Counted from the stretch's first letter, positions 20,889 to 30,226 are shown. The stretch: 64,000 nt of DNA from Rheinheimera sediminis (GCF_004005375.1 NZ_RZUF01000003.1:166165-230164); one strand, 5' to 3'. Notes: a model not told the origin generated them from the sequence alone. Made by a program: numbers and translations.

Positions 20889-22250
20889 TTAACGTATTAA
20901 TACATAAAGAATACGATTACCACGTTGTACTTGCAGTGCAATAATGCCGGTACTTTTACCTAACTGTTCACGTAGTTCTCTGGTGTTATTTACTCTGCTG
21001 CGGCTGACACCAATAATGACATCACCTTTTTCCAGGCCTAAAGCAGCTGCCGGAGAACGGGCGGTCACTTCATCCACGACTATGCCATTTTCACCGTCCG
21101 GTGTTTTACCATCAGTTAAACTGGCACCTTCAAGCATCGGATGTAGCACTTTCGCTTCAGCTGTGGCTGCTTCTGCGGCTTCCAGCGTCACTTTCACTGT
21201 AAGCGCTTTATCATCCCGCAAAATACCTAAAGCTATTTCTTTGCCTACACCCAGAGTTGCAATTTTGGCGCGAACTTCAGTGAAAGACTCGATCTTTTTA
21301 CCATTCAGATGGGTAATAATATCACCGCTTTTCAGGCCAGCTTTATCGGCTGCTGAGCCTGGAATCACTTCTTGTACCCAACCACCTTTGCTGGTTTTAG
21401 TGTTCATGGCTTTAGCTATTTCAGCGTTTAAATCACCGCCACGTACACCTAAGGCCCCACGACGCACTTCGCCATATTCAATAAACTGCGCTACCAGGTT
21501 TTTCATCATATTGGCAGGAATAGCAAAGCCTATACCTATATTGCCGCCATTAGGCCCAATGATCGCTGTATTGATCCCTATCAACTGGCCTTTAAGGTTG
21601 ACTAAAGCGCCGCCTGAGTTGCCGCTATTGATGGCTGCATCGGTTTGAATAAAATCTTCATAACCCTCAATACCTAAACCACCGCGGCCTAAAGCACTGA
21701 CAATACCTGAAGTGACGGTTTGACCTAAGCCAAAGGGGTTGCCTATGGCTACAGTAAAATCACCTACTCTTAAAATATCTGAATCTGCCAGTTCAACCTG
21801 GGTTAGATCTTCAGCTTCAATTTGTAGCAACGCTATGTCGCTTTCTGGATCTTCGCCAATTTTTTTCGCTTTATAGCTACGACCATCTTTTAAGGTCACT
21901 TGAATATCGGAGGCTTCATTGATCACGTGATGGTTGGTTACCACATAGCCTTTTTTCGCGTCAATGATGACACCTGAGCCTAAACCTCGGAAGGGTTGTT
22001 CTTGACGTAACTCGCCCCGGCGGCCCAAAAATTGTTCCAGTCCACCAGGTAAACGTTGACGAACTTCTCGGCTGCCGGCAACAGAGATATTCACTACAGC
22101 TGGAGTGACATTCTCCAACATGGGAGCCAGGCTTGGCATTTCCTGATCGCCAGCACCAAAAAACGGCAGCTTGGCATGAGCTGGCACGGGTTGCGCCAGC
22201 AGAAAAGCGGCTAAAATACTGACAGTAACTAAAGATAACTGCGACTTCAT
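20889..22250 (-). CDS. degQ: Periplasmic serine endoprotease DegQ/DegP-type
   Basis: HtrA-family protease and chaperone of the periplasm. A signal peptide ends at about residue 26 (PVPAHA). The triad is His108 (TNHHVI), Asp138 (ESDIAL) and Ser212 (GNSGGA), followed by two PDZ domains (about 260-345 and 365-453). The short LA loop and the location upstream of degS favour DegQ over DegP, though the two are hard to separate by eye. 453 residues. Confidence 0.92.
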   Translation of the reverse strand: MKSQLSLVTVSILAAFLLAQPVPAHAKLPFFGAGDQEMPSLAPMLENVTPAVVNISVAGSREVRQRLPGGLEQFLGRRGELRQEQPFRGLGSGVIIDAKKGYVVTNHHVINEASDIQVTLKDGRSYKAKKIGEDPESDIALLQIEAEDLTQVELADSDILRVGDFTVAIGNPFGLGQTVTSGIVSALGRGGLGIEGYEDFIQTDAAINSGNSGGALVNLKGQLIGINTAIIGPNGGNIGIGFAIPANMMKNLVAQFIEYGEVRRGALGVRGGDLNAEIAKAMNTKTSKGGWVQEVIPGSAADKAGLKSGDIITHLNGKKIESFTEVRAKIATLGVGKEIALGILRDDKALTVKVTLEAAEAATAEAKVLHPMLEGASLTDGKTPDGENGIVVDEVTARSPAAALGLEKGDVIIGVSRSRVNNTRELREQLGKSTGIIALQVQRGNRILYVLIR

Positions 22251-22326
22251 ATAGGTAATGCTCCTTTATACGTACAACGCCACTGTACAGATGACGCCAC
22301 TAAGAATGCTTTACCAGTCGAAAAGT

Positions 22327-22779
22327 TCAGTTGTCTGATGAGTTTCGTTCAGTTTTATTTTTCATTAAGCCACTGGCGGTATTGGAATAATCCAATGGCT
22401 GATAGGATGGTTCATCCTTCACTTTACGACGCTCATCCAGTTTATGGATCGACTGGCGTATTTGTGCCGTAGTATCCGCTGAGAAATAATTCAGTTCGCT
22501 ACGGTTGTCAAAAGTTGGTCTTTCGATCAACTGCATCTTGGTCTGAGCCATATGGCGGGCAATTTTTTCGTAGTTCTCGTGAAGCTGACTCATCAGTTGA
22601 TGAGTGGTCTCTACGTGCTCTGTAACATCGCTACGATATTGCTGCAGCTGTTGTTTGGTTTCGTTTAGCTCCACCTGAAGTTTGCTTTGATTAAATTGAC
22701 GCAAACAGTACAAGCGGGTTGCCACTATGCCAACCACTAAGCCAGCTACTAACCAGGCCAAGGCAAAAGTAACAGTCAT
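22327..22779 (-). CDS. zapG: Cell-division protein ZapG (DUF1043, YhcB family)
   Basis: Inner-membrane protein with one N-terminal helix (about residues 3-24, LAWLVAGLVVGIVATRLY) and a long coiled coil (residues 30-90). The family links envelope growth and division. The QKxxxxYRSDVTEH-like sequence, the LLxxLHENYEKIARHMA segment and the RPTFDNRS region match DUF1043. 150 residues. It is divergent from zapE, the usual arrangement. Confidence 0.88.
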   Translation of the reverse strand: MTVTFALAWLVAGLVVGIVATRLYCLRQFNQSKLQVELNETKQQLQQYRSDVTEHVETTHQLMSQLHENYEKIARHMAQTKMQLIERPTFDNRSELNYFSADTTAQIRQSIHKLDERRKVKDEPSYQPLDYSNTASGLMKNKTERNSSDN

Positions 22780-22903
22780 AACAACTCCTGAAAAATTAGT
22801 TAGTTCAACAATAGTTTAACCTATCTTCTTATCCAGAGTGGTAAGGCATGTTACTATTACGACCATTATTTAGGGTTCACTGGGTTATTTTTCAATATCT
22901 GGC

Positions 22904-23998
22904 ATGATTACACCACTGCAAAAATATCAACAAGACCTCCAGCGCGAAGATTTTCTGTTTGATGCGGCCCAGCAAAATGCAGTGCAGCATCTGGAACGTC
23001 TGTATCAGCAATTTGTGCAGGACGAACCGGTAAAACAAGGTTTTCTCGATAAATTGTTAGGCAAAAAAGCAGAAATAAAGCCACTGAAAGGTCTCTATTT
23101 CTGGGGCGGCGTAGGCCGGGGTAAAACTTATCTGGTCGATACCTTTTACGAATGCCTGCCGACTAACCGTAAACTTCGGATTCACTTTCACCGCTTTATG
23201 CACAAAGTACATCAGGAGTTAAAATCTCTGCCTGGTGTGTCTGATCCATTGAAAATAGTGGCCGATCGTTTTAAAGCTGAAACTGATATTTTGTGTTTTG
23301 ATGAATTTTTTGTCTCAGATATTACGGACGCGATGATTTTAGGCACCCTGATGCAGGAGCTGTTTGCCCGCGGTATCACGCTGGTTGCCACGTCCAATAT
23401 AGAGCCAGATGGTCTGTACAAAAACGGTCTGCAAAGAGCTCGATTTTTACCTGCGATAGCGCTGATTAAACAACATACTGAAACTGTCAACGTCGATAGT
23501 GGTATTGACTACCGGCTGCGCACTTTAACTCAGGCTGAAATCTATCATTCGCCGCTTGATACCAAAGCTGACAGTAATTTGGCAGAGTATTTTCTAGCTT
23601 TGTCGGTTGAACCTCGACAGAGCGACGCCAAAATTGAAATCGCAGGCCGTACTTTAACCAGCCGCAAAGAAGCCGACGGTATTATCTGGTTTGATTTTCC
23701 GGAGCTGTGCGAGACAGCCCGCAGTCAATATGACTATATGGAACTGAGTAAGTGTTATCACACAGTCTTACTGTCCAATGTGACCCAGATGGGGCAAACC
23801 CGTGACGATGTCGCCAGACGTTTTATTGCGCTGGTCGATGAGTTCTATGAACGCCACGTCAAACTGATTATTTCTGCTGCAGTGCCGATGGAACAGCTCT
23901 ATACAGAGGGCATTTTATCCTTTGAATTTAAGCGCTGTTTAAGTCGTTTGCAGGAAATGCAGTCAGAGGATTATCTGGCGAGACAACATTTACCGTAA
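22904..23998 (+). CDS. zapE: Cell division ATPase ZapE
   Basis: AFG1-like AAA+ ATPase that associates with the Z-ring under stress or low oxygen in E. coli. Walker A is GGVGRGKT (residues 68-75), Walker B is LCFDEFFV (Asp133, Glu134), followed by sensor segments VATSNIEPDGLYKNGLQR. 364 residues, full length. It sits upstream of rplM-rpsI as in many gammaproteobacteria. A second, diverged paralogue lies at 39572-40699. Confidence 0.94.
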   Translation: MITPLQKYQQDLQREDFLFDAAQQNAVQHLERLYQQFVQDEPVKQGFLDKLLGKKAEIKPLKGLYFWGGVGRGKTYLVDTFYECLPTNRKLRIHFHRFMHKVHQELKSLPGVSDPLKIVADRFKAETDILCFDEFFVSDITDAMILGTLMQELFARGITLVATSNIEPDGLYKNGLQRARFLPAIALIKQHTETVNVDSGIDYRLRTLTQAEIYHSPLDTKADSNLAEYFLALSVEPRQSDAKIEIAGRTLTSRKEADGIIWFDFPELCETARSQYDYMELSKCYHTVLLSNVTQMGQTRDDVARRFIALVDEFYERHVKLIISAAVPMEQLYTEGILSFEFKRCLSRLQEMQSEDYLARQHLP

Positions 23999-24037
23999 TT
24001 TTTTCTGTAAATGGCTGTTTTTTATCATTGGTTACTA

Positions 24038-24174
24038 TATAATCCGCGCCCGGCCCACGTTACAGCCTGAAACTGCCGTAGCCTGGCAGTTTATGTACTC
24101 GAAGGGGTGCGATAAGCGACACAATGAAGATTGTGTTAGGTGTAACAGTGTTATTTTTTTTGGGTAGTTTTTAG
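24038..24174 (+). promoter_or_regulatory. rplM promoter and structured leader
   Basis: A consensus -10 TATAAT (24038-24043) is followed by a GC-rich discriminator (CCGCGCCC), as in stringently controlled ribosomal promoters; the -35 is weak. The leader then holds two hairpins: AACTGCC/GGCAGTT (24071-24077 with 24085-24091) and ACACAAT-GAAG-ATTGTGT (24119-24136). E. coli L13 is known to repress its own mRNA, so an autoregulatory role is plausible but inferred. Confidence 0.5.
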
Positions 24175-24603
24175 ATGAAAACTTTTACTGCTAAGCCAGA
24201 AAGCGTTCAACGTGACTGGTTCGTTGTTGATGCAACAGGTAAGACACTTGGTCGTATCGCAACTGAGATCGCTCTTCGTTTACGCGGAAAGCACAAACCA
24301 GAGTTCACTCCACACGTTGATACCGGTGATTACATCATCGTTGTAAATGCTGATAAAGTGACTGTCACTGGTAACAAAGCAAAAAACAAAATGTACTACT
24401 CTCACAGTGGTTTTCCAGGTGGTATCAAAGAAATTAACTTTGAAAAACTGCTTGTGAAGAAGCCGGAGATGGTATTGGAAGCAGCCGTGAAAGGTATGTT
24501 GCCTAAAGGTCCTCTGGGCCGCGCTATGTTCCGTAAGTTAAAAGTATATGCAGGCGCCGAGCATCAACATGCTGCTCAGCAACCGCAAGTTTTAGATATC
24601 TAA
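24175..24603 (+). CDS. rplM: 50S ribosomal protein L13
   Basis: Large-subunit ribosomal protein needed early in 50S assembly. The 142-residue sequence has the L13 landmarks [18 protein letters not shown], the [16 protein letters not shown] block and [21 protein letters not shown]. It is co-transcribed with rpsI 12 bp downstream. The codon use is that of a highly expressed gene. Confidence 0.98.
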   Translation: MKTFTAKPESVQRDWFVVDATGKTLGRIATEIALRLRGKHKPEFTPHVDTGDYIIVVNADKVTVTGNKAKNKMYYSHSGFPGGIKEINFEKLLVKKPEMVLEAAVKGMLPKGPLGRAMFRKLKVYAGAEHQHAAQQPQVLDI

Positions 24604-24615
24604 TCGGAGCAGAAC

Positions 24616-25008
24616 ATGGCAACTAATCAATATTACGGTACTGGTCGTCGTAAGACCTCTACAGCTCGTGTATTCATCAAAGCAGGTTCAGGTAACATCG
24701 TTATCAACCAACGCTCTATCACTGAATACTTCGGTCGTGAAACTGCTCGTATGGTTGTTATGCAACCATTAGAGTTAGTGGAAATGGTAGGCAAGTTTGA
24801 CTTATACGTCACTGTTAAAGGTGGCGGTATTTCTGGTCAGGCTGGCGCAATCCGCCACGGTATCACCCGCGCTCTGATGGAGTTCGACGAGTCTCTGCGC
24901 CCTGCATTACGTAAAGCTGGTTTCGTCACTCGTGACGCCCGTAAAGTTGAACGTAAGAAAGTGGGTCTGCATAAAGCTCGTAAGCGTCCACAGTACTCAA
25001 AACGTTAA
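24616..25008 (+). CDS. rpsI: 30S ribosomal protein S9
   Basis: Small-subunit ribosomal protein whose C-terminal tail contacts P-site tRNA. 130 residues with [14 protein letters not shown], the [15 protein letters not shown] block, and the conserved C-terminus [16 protein letters not shown] ribosome site precedes the ATG. A strong terminator follows. Confidence 0.98.
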   Translation: MATNQYYGTGRRKTSTARVFIKAGSGNIVINQRSITEYFGRETARMVVMQPLELVEMVGKFDLYVTVKGGGISGQAGAIRHGITRALMEFDESLRPALRKAGFVTRDARKVERKKVGLHKARKRPQYSKR

Positions 25009-25023
25009 TTCGTTTTTTGTTGC

Positions 25024-25056
25024 AAAAAACCCGGTCTTGTACCGGGTTTTTTATTT
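25024..25056 (+). terminator. rpsI terminator
   Basis: AAAAAACCCGGT (25024-25035), loop CTTGT, then ACCGGGTTTTTT (25041-25052): a 12-bp stem with a T-run, 15 bp after the rpsI stop. A textbook intrinsic terminator. Confidence 0.9.
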
Positions 25057-25390
25057 AATAATTCAGTAGAATTTTATCTCTAAAGAAGGTTGCAGTCTTG
25101 TTCAGCTCTGTTGCCGTTCTCTTTTTATGTTTTACTATTTAAATGTCTTTATTAGTCGCCACTTTTGTTACTTGTAACGTATACACTCACCATAACGAGC
25201 GGTGAGCTTGAGCGAGCAGGCCTTCTTCAGGCAACATTTCTTTTAATGTTATGTCATGACACTTGCGCTAGCTCATATCAGAAATGCCTTTTTCGGGTTA
25301 AAACATGGTGATGCAAAGTTTTACTGACTATTCTGGTTCGGTACTTCGTCGAAAAACTAGTGTCATCACAAAGAGAATTCGGCTAAATCC
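25057..25390. other. Non-coding region between rpsI and petA with inverted repeats
   Basis: No convincing open frame is present. Three inverted repeats are visible: GTTAC-TT-GTAAC (25167-25178), CTCACC/GGTGAG (25186-25191 with 25201-25206), and a long-range pair ATGACACT (25256-25263) with AGTGTCAT (25359-25366). These could belong to a small RNA, a 5' leader or a remnant element. I cannot assign a known RNA family. Confidence 0.4.
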
Positions 25391-25419
25391 TTGTGTAAAG
25401 CAGGGCTTTTCATTATGAT
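25391..25419 (+). promoter_or_regulatory. Sigma70 promoter for petABC
   Basis: TTGTGT (25391-25396), a 17-bp spacer, and TATGAT (25414-25419) form a good sigma70 match about 85 bp before petA. It is the best promoter-like sequence in the gap. Confidence 0.55.
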
Positions 25420-25505
25420 CCGCCGTATTTTTCAACTTATAATAATCGCTGTAATTCAGCCGCTTAAAATATCAGTATTTAAGCGTTTAACGTGGAGATG
25501 AGTGG

Positions 25506-26096
25506 ATGAGCAATGCGCCTGTAGATCATGGTCGCCGTCGCTTTCTGACCATAGCAACTTCTGTAGTTGGTGGGGTTGGTGCGATTGGAGCTGCTGTTCC
25601 CTTTATTGCTTCCTGGAATCCGAGTGAAAAAGCTAAACAAGCTGGTGCTGCAGTCACCGCCGACATTAGCAAACTCGAAGACGGGCAGTTAATTCGGGTT
25701 GAGTGGCGTGGCAAGCCAGTATGGATCGTTAAACGGACTCCAGCTATGTTGGAAACCTTAACTAATTTCGATGATAAACTTCGTGATCCAGCGTCTGAAG
25801 ACCCGCAACAGCCTGATTACGCAAAAAATACTCACCGTTCAAAAAAGCCAGAAATTTTTGTAGCTGTGGGGATCTGTACGCACCTTGGTTGTTCTCCAAC
25901 CTATATTATGAAAGATTTTGAAGCTCAGGTTGAAGGCATGCCTTCTGGTTTCTTCTGCCCATGTCACGGTTCAACTTATGATATGGCAGGACGGGTATTC
26001 TCTGGCGTCCCGGCACCTAAGAACTTGATGATTCCGCCTTATATGTTTGTCGATGACACCACCATTTTAATAGGTGAAGATGAGGGGACAGCTTAA
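25506..26096 (+). CDS. petA: Ubiquinol-cytochrome c reductase Rieske iron-sulfur subunit
   Basis: Electron-transfer subunit of cytochrome bc1 (complex III). A twin-arginine signal/anchor is visible (GRRRFLTIATS, residues 9-19, then a hydrophobic helix). The [2Fe-2S] cluster is bound by the two boxes CTHLGCSP and CPCHGSTYD in the C-terminal half. 196 residues. The stop overlaps the petB start (TAATG). Confidence 0.96.
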   Translation: MSNAPVDHGRRRFLTIATSVVGGVGAIGAAVPFIASWNPSEKAKQAGAAVTADISKLEDGQLIRVEWRGKPVWIVKRTPAMLETLTNFDDKLRDPASEDPQQPDYAKNTHRSKKPEIFVAVGICTHLGCSPTYIMKDFEAQVEGMPSGFFCPCHGSTYDMAGRVFSGVPAPKNLMIPPYMFVDDTTILIGEDEGTA

Positions 26097-27370
26097 TGTT
26101 TAAAAACTTTATGAGCTGGATTGAGTACCGCATGCCATTTATGGAGAAAATGAATCTCCACGTGATGCAGTACCCGGCACCGAAAAACTTTAACTTCTGG
26201 TACTTTTTTGGCTCTTTAGCCATGTTAGTACTGGTGAACCAAATCCTCACCGGTATCTGGTTAACGATGAACTTCGTGCCAAGTGCTGAAGGTGCATTCG
26301 CTTCTGTTGAATACATCATGCGTGATGTTGAGTACGGCTGGTTATTGCGTTATATGCACTCTACCGGGGCATCTGCTTTTTTTGTTGTGGTTTACCTGCA
26401 CATGCTTCGTGGCATGATGTATGGCTCTTACCAGAAACCACGGGAATTGCTGTGGATCTTCGGTATGCTGATTTTCTTAGTCTTAATGGCTGAAGCTTTC
26501 ATGGGTTACTTATTACCATGGGGTCAGATGTCGTTCTGGGGTGCTCAGGTTATTATCTCTATCTTCGGTGTTATTCCGGTGATTGGTGATGATTTAACGC
26601 TGTGGATCCGTGGTGACTACGTCATTTCTGGCGCAACCTTAAACCGTTTCTTTGCTTTACACGTTATTGCTTTACCACTGGTATTAGTGGTTCTGGTATT
26701 CCTGCACATCATTGCTTTACATGAAGTGGGGTCAAATAACCCGGACGGTATTGATGTAAAACGTGAAAACAACGGCGAAAAAATTGAAAACAACGTCTCT
26801 GACAAGTTTACTTTCCATCAGTATTTCACCAAAGGTGGTAAGAAGATTATCGTTGATGCTATTCCCTTCCACCCTTACTACACAGTGAAAGACATTGTGG
26901 GTGTTGTGGGTTTCTTGTTTATTTTCTGTTTTGTAATTTTCTTTGCACCTGAAGGTGGTGGTTACTTCTTAGAGCCGCCAAACTTTGAACCTGCAAACCC
27001 AATGAAAACGCCTGACCATATAGCGCCAGTTTGGTATTTCACTCCTTTCTACGCCATTTTACGTGCTGTGCCTGATCAGCTGTTTGGTGCGATCTTTATG
27101 TTCCTGGCTATTCTGTTCCTGGCCTTGTTGCCTTGGTTGGATCGTTGCCCTGTGCGCTCTGTCCGTTACCGCAGCACTTTGCACAAAGCGAACCTGGTTA
27201 ATTTCTGCATCAGCTTTGTCGCCTTAGGTGTGCTAGGTGTATTACCAGCGACGCCGTTTTATACCTTGTTAGCGCAGATTTTCTCTTTCACTTATTTTGC
27301 TTACTTTGGCCTGTTATGGTTTTACAGCAAAAATGAGAAAACCAAGCCGTTGCCAGTGAGGTTATCCTAA
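26096..27370 (+). CDS. petB: Cytochrome b of the bc1 complex
   Basis: Membrane subunit carrying both b hemes and the quinol oxidation/reduction sites. Histidine pairs lie in the second and fourth helices (RYMHSTGASAFFVVVYLHMLRG and NRFFALHVIALPLVL..LHIIALH), and the Qo-site signature PEWY is replaced here by PVWYF (IAPVWYFTPFYAILR). The MGYLLPWGQMSFWGAQV block is intact. 424 residues, the full fused b6/IV-type length. Confidence 0.95.
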   Translation: MFKNFMSWIEYRMPFMEKMNLHVMQYPAPKNFNFWYFFGSLAMLVLVNQILTGIWLTMNFVPSAEGAFASVEYIMRDVEYGWLLRYMHSTGASAFFVVVYLHMLRGMMYGSYQKPRELLWIFGMLIFLVLMAEAFMGYLLPWGQMSFWGAQVIISIFGVIPVIGDDLTLWIRGDYVISGATLNRFFALHVIALPLVLVVLVFLHIIALHEVGSNNPDGIDVKRENNGEKIENNVSDKFTFHQYFTKGGKKIIVDAIPFHPYYTVKDIVGVVGFLFIFCFVIFFAPEGGGYFLEPPNFEPANPMKTPDHIAPVWYFTPFYAILRAVPDQLFGAIFMFLAILFLALLPWLDRCPVRSVRYRSTLHKANLVNFCISFVALGVLGVLPATPFYTLLAQIFSFTYFAYFGLLWFYSKNEKTKPLPVRLS

Positions 27371-28107
27371 TGATTAAAACGTTATTTACTGTATTGGCGC
27401 TGGTAGTATCCAGCGCTGCTATAGCCGCAGGTTCAACAGTACCTCTGGACAAAGCACCTATTGATCTCACGGACAAGGAATCGCTGCAACGTGGTGCCCG
27501 TATATTCCAGAACTATTGTCTGGGCTGTCACCAGATGGAATACCAGCGTTATTCACGTACCTTCCGTGATTTAGGTATTCCTGACGATATTGGTATGGAG
27601 ACCTTAGGTTTCACGGCCAATAAAGTGGGTGACCATATTAAAAACGCCGCTCCTAAAGCGGATCTGGCAAACTGGTTTGGTGCTGCCCCACCAGATTTAA
27701 GCAACGTGGCTCGAGTTCGTGGGCCAGACTGGTTGTACACTTATATGCGTTCATTCTACGTGGATCCAAGCCGTCCATTTGGCGTGAACAACGAAGTGTT
27801 CCCAATGGTAGGTATGCCACATGTGTTACAGGAGCTACAGGGCATTCCTTACAAAGCTACTGAAACACGTCTGGTCGATGGTGTGCCAACAGAAGTGAAT
27901 GTAGGTATTAAAACTGATGGTTCAGGTGAGTTAAGCACTGAAGAATACGACAGTACAGTGGCTGATTTGGTGAACTATCTGGAATACGTCGGTGAGCCTT
28001 CCAAACTGGAATCTCGTAGCTTAGGTGTTAAAGTTCTGATTTTCTTAGGTATCTTCTTTATCTTCGCTTTCCTGCTGAAGAAAGAGTACTGGAGAGATGT
28101 CCACTAA
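27370..28107 (+). CDS. petC: Cytochrome c1 of the bc1 complex
   Basis: Heme c subunit of complex III, exported and anchored by a C-terminal helix. A signal peptide covers residues 1-20. The heme motif is CLGCHQM, the methionine ligand region is MVGMPHVLQ, and the C-terminal anchor is VLIFLGIFFIFAFLLKKEYW. 245 residues. Last gene of petABC, overlapping petB by one base. Confidence 0.95.
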   Translation: MIKTLFTVLALVVSSAAIAAGSTVPLDKAPIDLTDKESLQRGARIFQNYCLGCHQMEYQRYSRTFRDLGIPDDIGMETLGFTANKVGDHIKNAAPKADLANWFGAAPPDLSNVARVRGPDWLYTYMRSFYVDPSRPFGVNNEVFPMVGMPHVLQELQGIPYKATETRLVDGVPTEVNVGIKTDGSGELSTEEYDSTVADLVNYLEYVGEPSKLESRSLGVKVLIFLGIFFIFAFLLKKEYWRDVH

Positions 28108-28128
28108 GGACACAGATGTTAGCCTTTT

Positions 28129-28157
28129 AAGGGGCCGAGAGGCCCCTTTGTATTTTT
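28129..28157 (+). terminator. petC terminator
   Basis: AAGGGGCC-GAGA-GGCCCCTT (28129-28148) followed by a T-rich tail ending near 28157, 21 bp after the petC stop and just before sspA. The stem and tail fit an intrinsic terminator. Confidence 0.75.
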
Positions 28158-28177
28158 GCTTATAACCGGAGGATCCT

Positions 28178-28816
28178 ATGGCGATTTCTGCCAACAGACG
28201 TGCTGTGATGACCTTGTTTTCAACAGCCAATGACATGTACTGTCATCAGGTCAGAATGGTACTGGCGGAGAAAGGCGTCACAGTCGATATTATGCAGGTG
28301 AGTACAGATAGTCTGCCTGAAGATGTCTACGAGGTTAATCCTTATGGTTCTTTGCCTACTTTGATGGACAGAGATTTAGCTTTATTTAAAGCCGATATTA
28401 TTAACGAATACCTGGACGAGCGTTTCCCGCACCCACCATTGATGCCTGTTTATCCTGTAGCACGTGCTAATGCACGTTTAATGATGCATCGCATTGAAAA
28501 AGACTGGTATGGCTTAGCAGACAAAATTCTGAAAAATGCCCCAGATGCAGCTATTGCACGTCGTGATTTACGCGAAGGTTTGCTGGCCATGGCGCCTTTA
28601 TTCCAAGAGCATCCTTATTTTATGAGTGAAGAATATAGCCTGATTGATTGTTATCTGGCGGCTTTACTCTGGCGTTTGCCAATGCTCGATATTGAACTGA
28701 CTGGAGCCGGCAGCAAGTTATTACAAACTTATATGACCCGTATTTTTGAACGCGATGGCTTTCAGCAATCGTTAACTGAAGCCGAACGTGAAATTCGTCG
28801 GGGGCACGGTTACTGA
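28178..28816 (+). CDS. sspA: Stringent starvation protein A
   Basis: Glutathione-S-transferase-fold protein that binds RNA polymerase and modulates stationary-phase and acid-stress transcription in enterobacteria. The N-terminal thioredoxin-like domain has the SspA segment LFSTANDMYCHQVRMVLAEKG and NPYGSLPTL; the helical C-terminal domain follows. 212 residues. GGAGG lies 8 bases before the ATG, and its stop overlaps sspB (TGATG). Confidence 0.94.
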   Translation: MAISANRRAVMTLFSTANDMYCHQVRMVLAEKGVTVDIMQVSTDSLPEDVYEVNPYGSLPTLMDRDLALFKADIINEYLDERFPHPPLMPVYPVARANARLMMHRIEKDWYGLADKILKNAPDAAIARRDLREGLLAMAPLFQEHPYFMSEEYSLIDCYLAALLWRLPMLDIELTGAGSKLLQTYMTRIFERDGFQQSLTEAEREIRRGHGY

Positions 28817-29271
28817 TGGAGATGACCCCGAATAAGCCTTATTTAATCCGGGCTTTTTACGAATGGATAGTGGATAACAATTTGACCCCTTATCTGGTGG
28901 TAAATGCTGCTATTCAAGGCTGTAAAGTACCAACTCAACATATTCAGAACGGCCAGATTGTGCTGAATATTCTGCCGTCAGCAGTAGGCAATATGTTAAT
29001 GGGTAATGATGTGATTACCTTTAACGCCCGTTTTGGTGGTAAACCTTTTGCGCTGACTGTGCCTATCAAAGCTGTGCTGGCTATTTATGCCCGCGAAAAT
29101 GGTGCAGGCACTATGTTTGACGCAGAAGAAGATGGCGATGATGATTTTCATCATTTGGACGCTATCTCAGGTAGCGAAGAGATGGAAAGCGACGCTCAAA
29201 CGCCGCCTGATGATGAGCCTACTGATCCCAACCAAGGCAAAAAAGTCTCTCATCTGCGTATCGTGAAATAA
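28816..29271 (+). CDS. sspB: ClpXP adaptor protein SspB
   Basis: Adaptor that delivers ssrA-tagged proteins to the ClpXP protease. The folded domain has PYLIRAFYEWIVDNNLTPYLVV, GQIVLNILPSAVGN and FNARFGGKP...ARENGAGTMF; an acidic linker follows; the last residues KVSHLRIVK form the ClpX-binding tail. 151 residues. Translationally coupled to sspA. Confidence 0.94.
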   Translation: MEMTPNKPYLIRAFYEWIVDNNLTPYLVVNAAIQGCKVPTQHIQNGQIVLNILPSAVGNMLMGNDVITFNARFGGKPFALTVPIKAVLAIYARENGAGTMFDAEEDGDDDFHHLDAISGSEEMESDAQTPPDDEPTDPNQGKKVSHLRIVK

Positions 29272-29305
29272 GCTGACAGTGTGCTCATTTCATTAAATCT
29301 TCATA

Positions 29306-29332
29306 GCATCTGAGCTAGATCAGCTCGGATGC
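29306..29332. terminator. Hairpin between convergent sspB and ilvY
   Basis: GCATC-T-GAGCT, loop AGATC, AGCTC-G-GATGC: a 10-bp stem plus one mismatch. It overlaps the last codons of ilvY and lies 35 bp after sspB. It could limit read-through from both sides; no long U-tract is present. Confidence 0.4.
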
Positions 29333-30199
29333 AACCTGCCAGAATGCTCTTAATAACGGCTCATGCAGTCGCTTTGACAAAGTACACAAACCTAAATCAA
29401 AAGGCGCAAATTCATCGCCTTGAGTTAAATATCTGACTCTGTCTCTGGCAGGGCTTTGCTGGGCTACTATAGCAGGCACCAACGCCACTCCCGTGCCTAA
29501 AGCCACCATACTGACCATAGCTTCATGACCCTCTACTTTAGCTACGACCTTGGGCTCCGCAATACGGGCTTTGCGCCATAGCTCAAAACGACTTCTGACC
29601 GGACCATGCTCAGGCAAAATAAAAGGTACTGAGTCCCAAGGAATAGGGCTTTGATTGAGTAGATCGTTGGTTTTACAGGGGATCACTGGTGCTATCAGCT
29701 GCAGCGGTACCTTGGCTATGCTGCGAAACGCCATGTTCAGCGGGAAATGCTCTGGATACACAGCGAGCGCTATGTCGGCTTCATCTTGTTTTACTTTCTC
29801 CAATGCAGCTGACGCGTCTCCGGTAATCAGCTTTATTTCAGCCAAAGGGCACACCAAGCGGAATTTATCCAATATAGCCGGAAGGTGACTAAAGCTTGCT
29901 GTGACAGTGCAAAACAGCCGGATTTCACCACTTAATGACGCACTGGTCTCGCTCAGATCAATTTGTAGTTGATGCCATTGTTCTAAATAACTCTTCACAA
30001 AAGCCTGTACTTTCTGGCCCGCTAAGGTTAGCCGCACTGACCTATTATCCCGCTGAAACAACTCGACGTTTAACTCTTCTTCCATACGTTGGATCACACG
30101 GCTTAGGGTAGAGGGGCTGACATACATTTGTTCGCTGGTACGGGCGAAGTTCAGGCTGCTGGCCAGATGCAAGAAAAGCTGAGCGTTGCGAATATCCAC
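29315..30199 (-). CDS. ilvY: LysR-type regulator IlvY
   Basis: Activator of ilvC that responds to the acetohydroxy acid substrates. The 294-residue protein has the N-terminal winged helix-turn-helix (NFARTSEQMYVSPSTLSRVIQRMEEEL) and a periplasmic-binding-like effector domain. Divergent position from ilvC, with a palindrome between them, is the classic ilvY-ilvC layout and is the main reason for the specific name. Confidence 0.9.
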   Translation of the reverse strand: MDIRNAQLFLHLASSLNFARTSEQMYVSPSTLSRVIQRMEEELNVELFQRDNRSVRLTLAGQKVQAFVKSYLEQWHQLQIDLSETSASLSGEIRLFCTVTASFSHLPAILDKFRLVCPLAEIKLITGDASAALEKVKQDEADIALAVYPEHFPLNMAFRSIAKVPLQLIAPVIPCKTNDLLNQSPIPWDSVPFILPEHGPVRSRFELWRKARIAEPKVVAKVEGHEAMVSMVALGTGVALVPAIVAQQSPARDRVRYLTQGDEFAPFDLGLCTLSKRLHEPLLRAFWQVASELI

Positions 30200-30226
30200 T
30201 TAGGTATAAATCCTGTGTTGCATAAA

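Noticed and set aside
20944..21648. 234-residue open frame opposite degQ
   Set aside because: It lies wholly antisense to a well-conserved protease gene, has low-complexity composition (Ser, Pro, Ala, Leu) and no ribosome site. It is a shadow of the degQ codon pattern.
26999..27060. PEWY motif expected in cytochrome b
   Set aside because: The sequence reads PVWYF at this place. Many proteobacterial cytochrome b proteins vary here, so it is not treated as a lesion.
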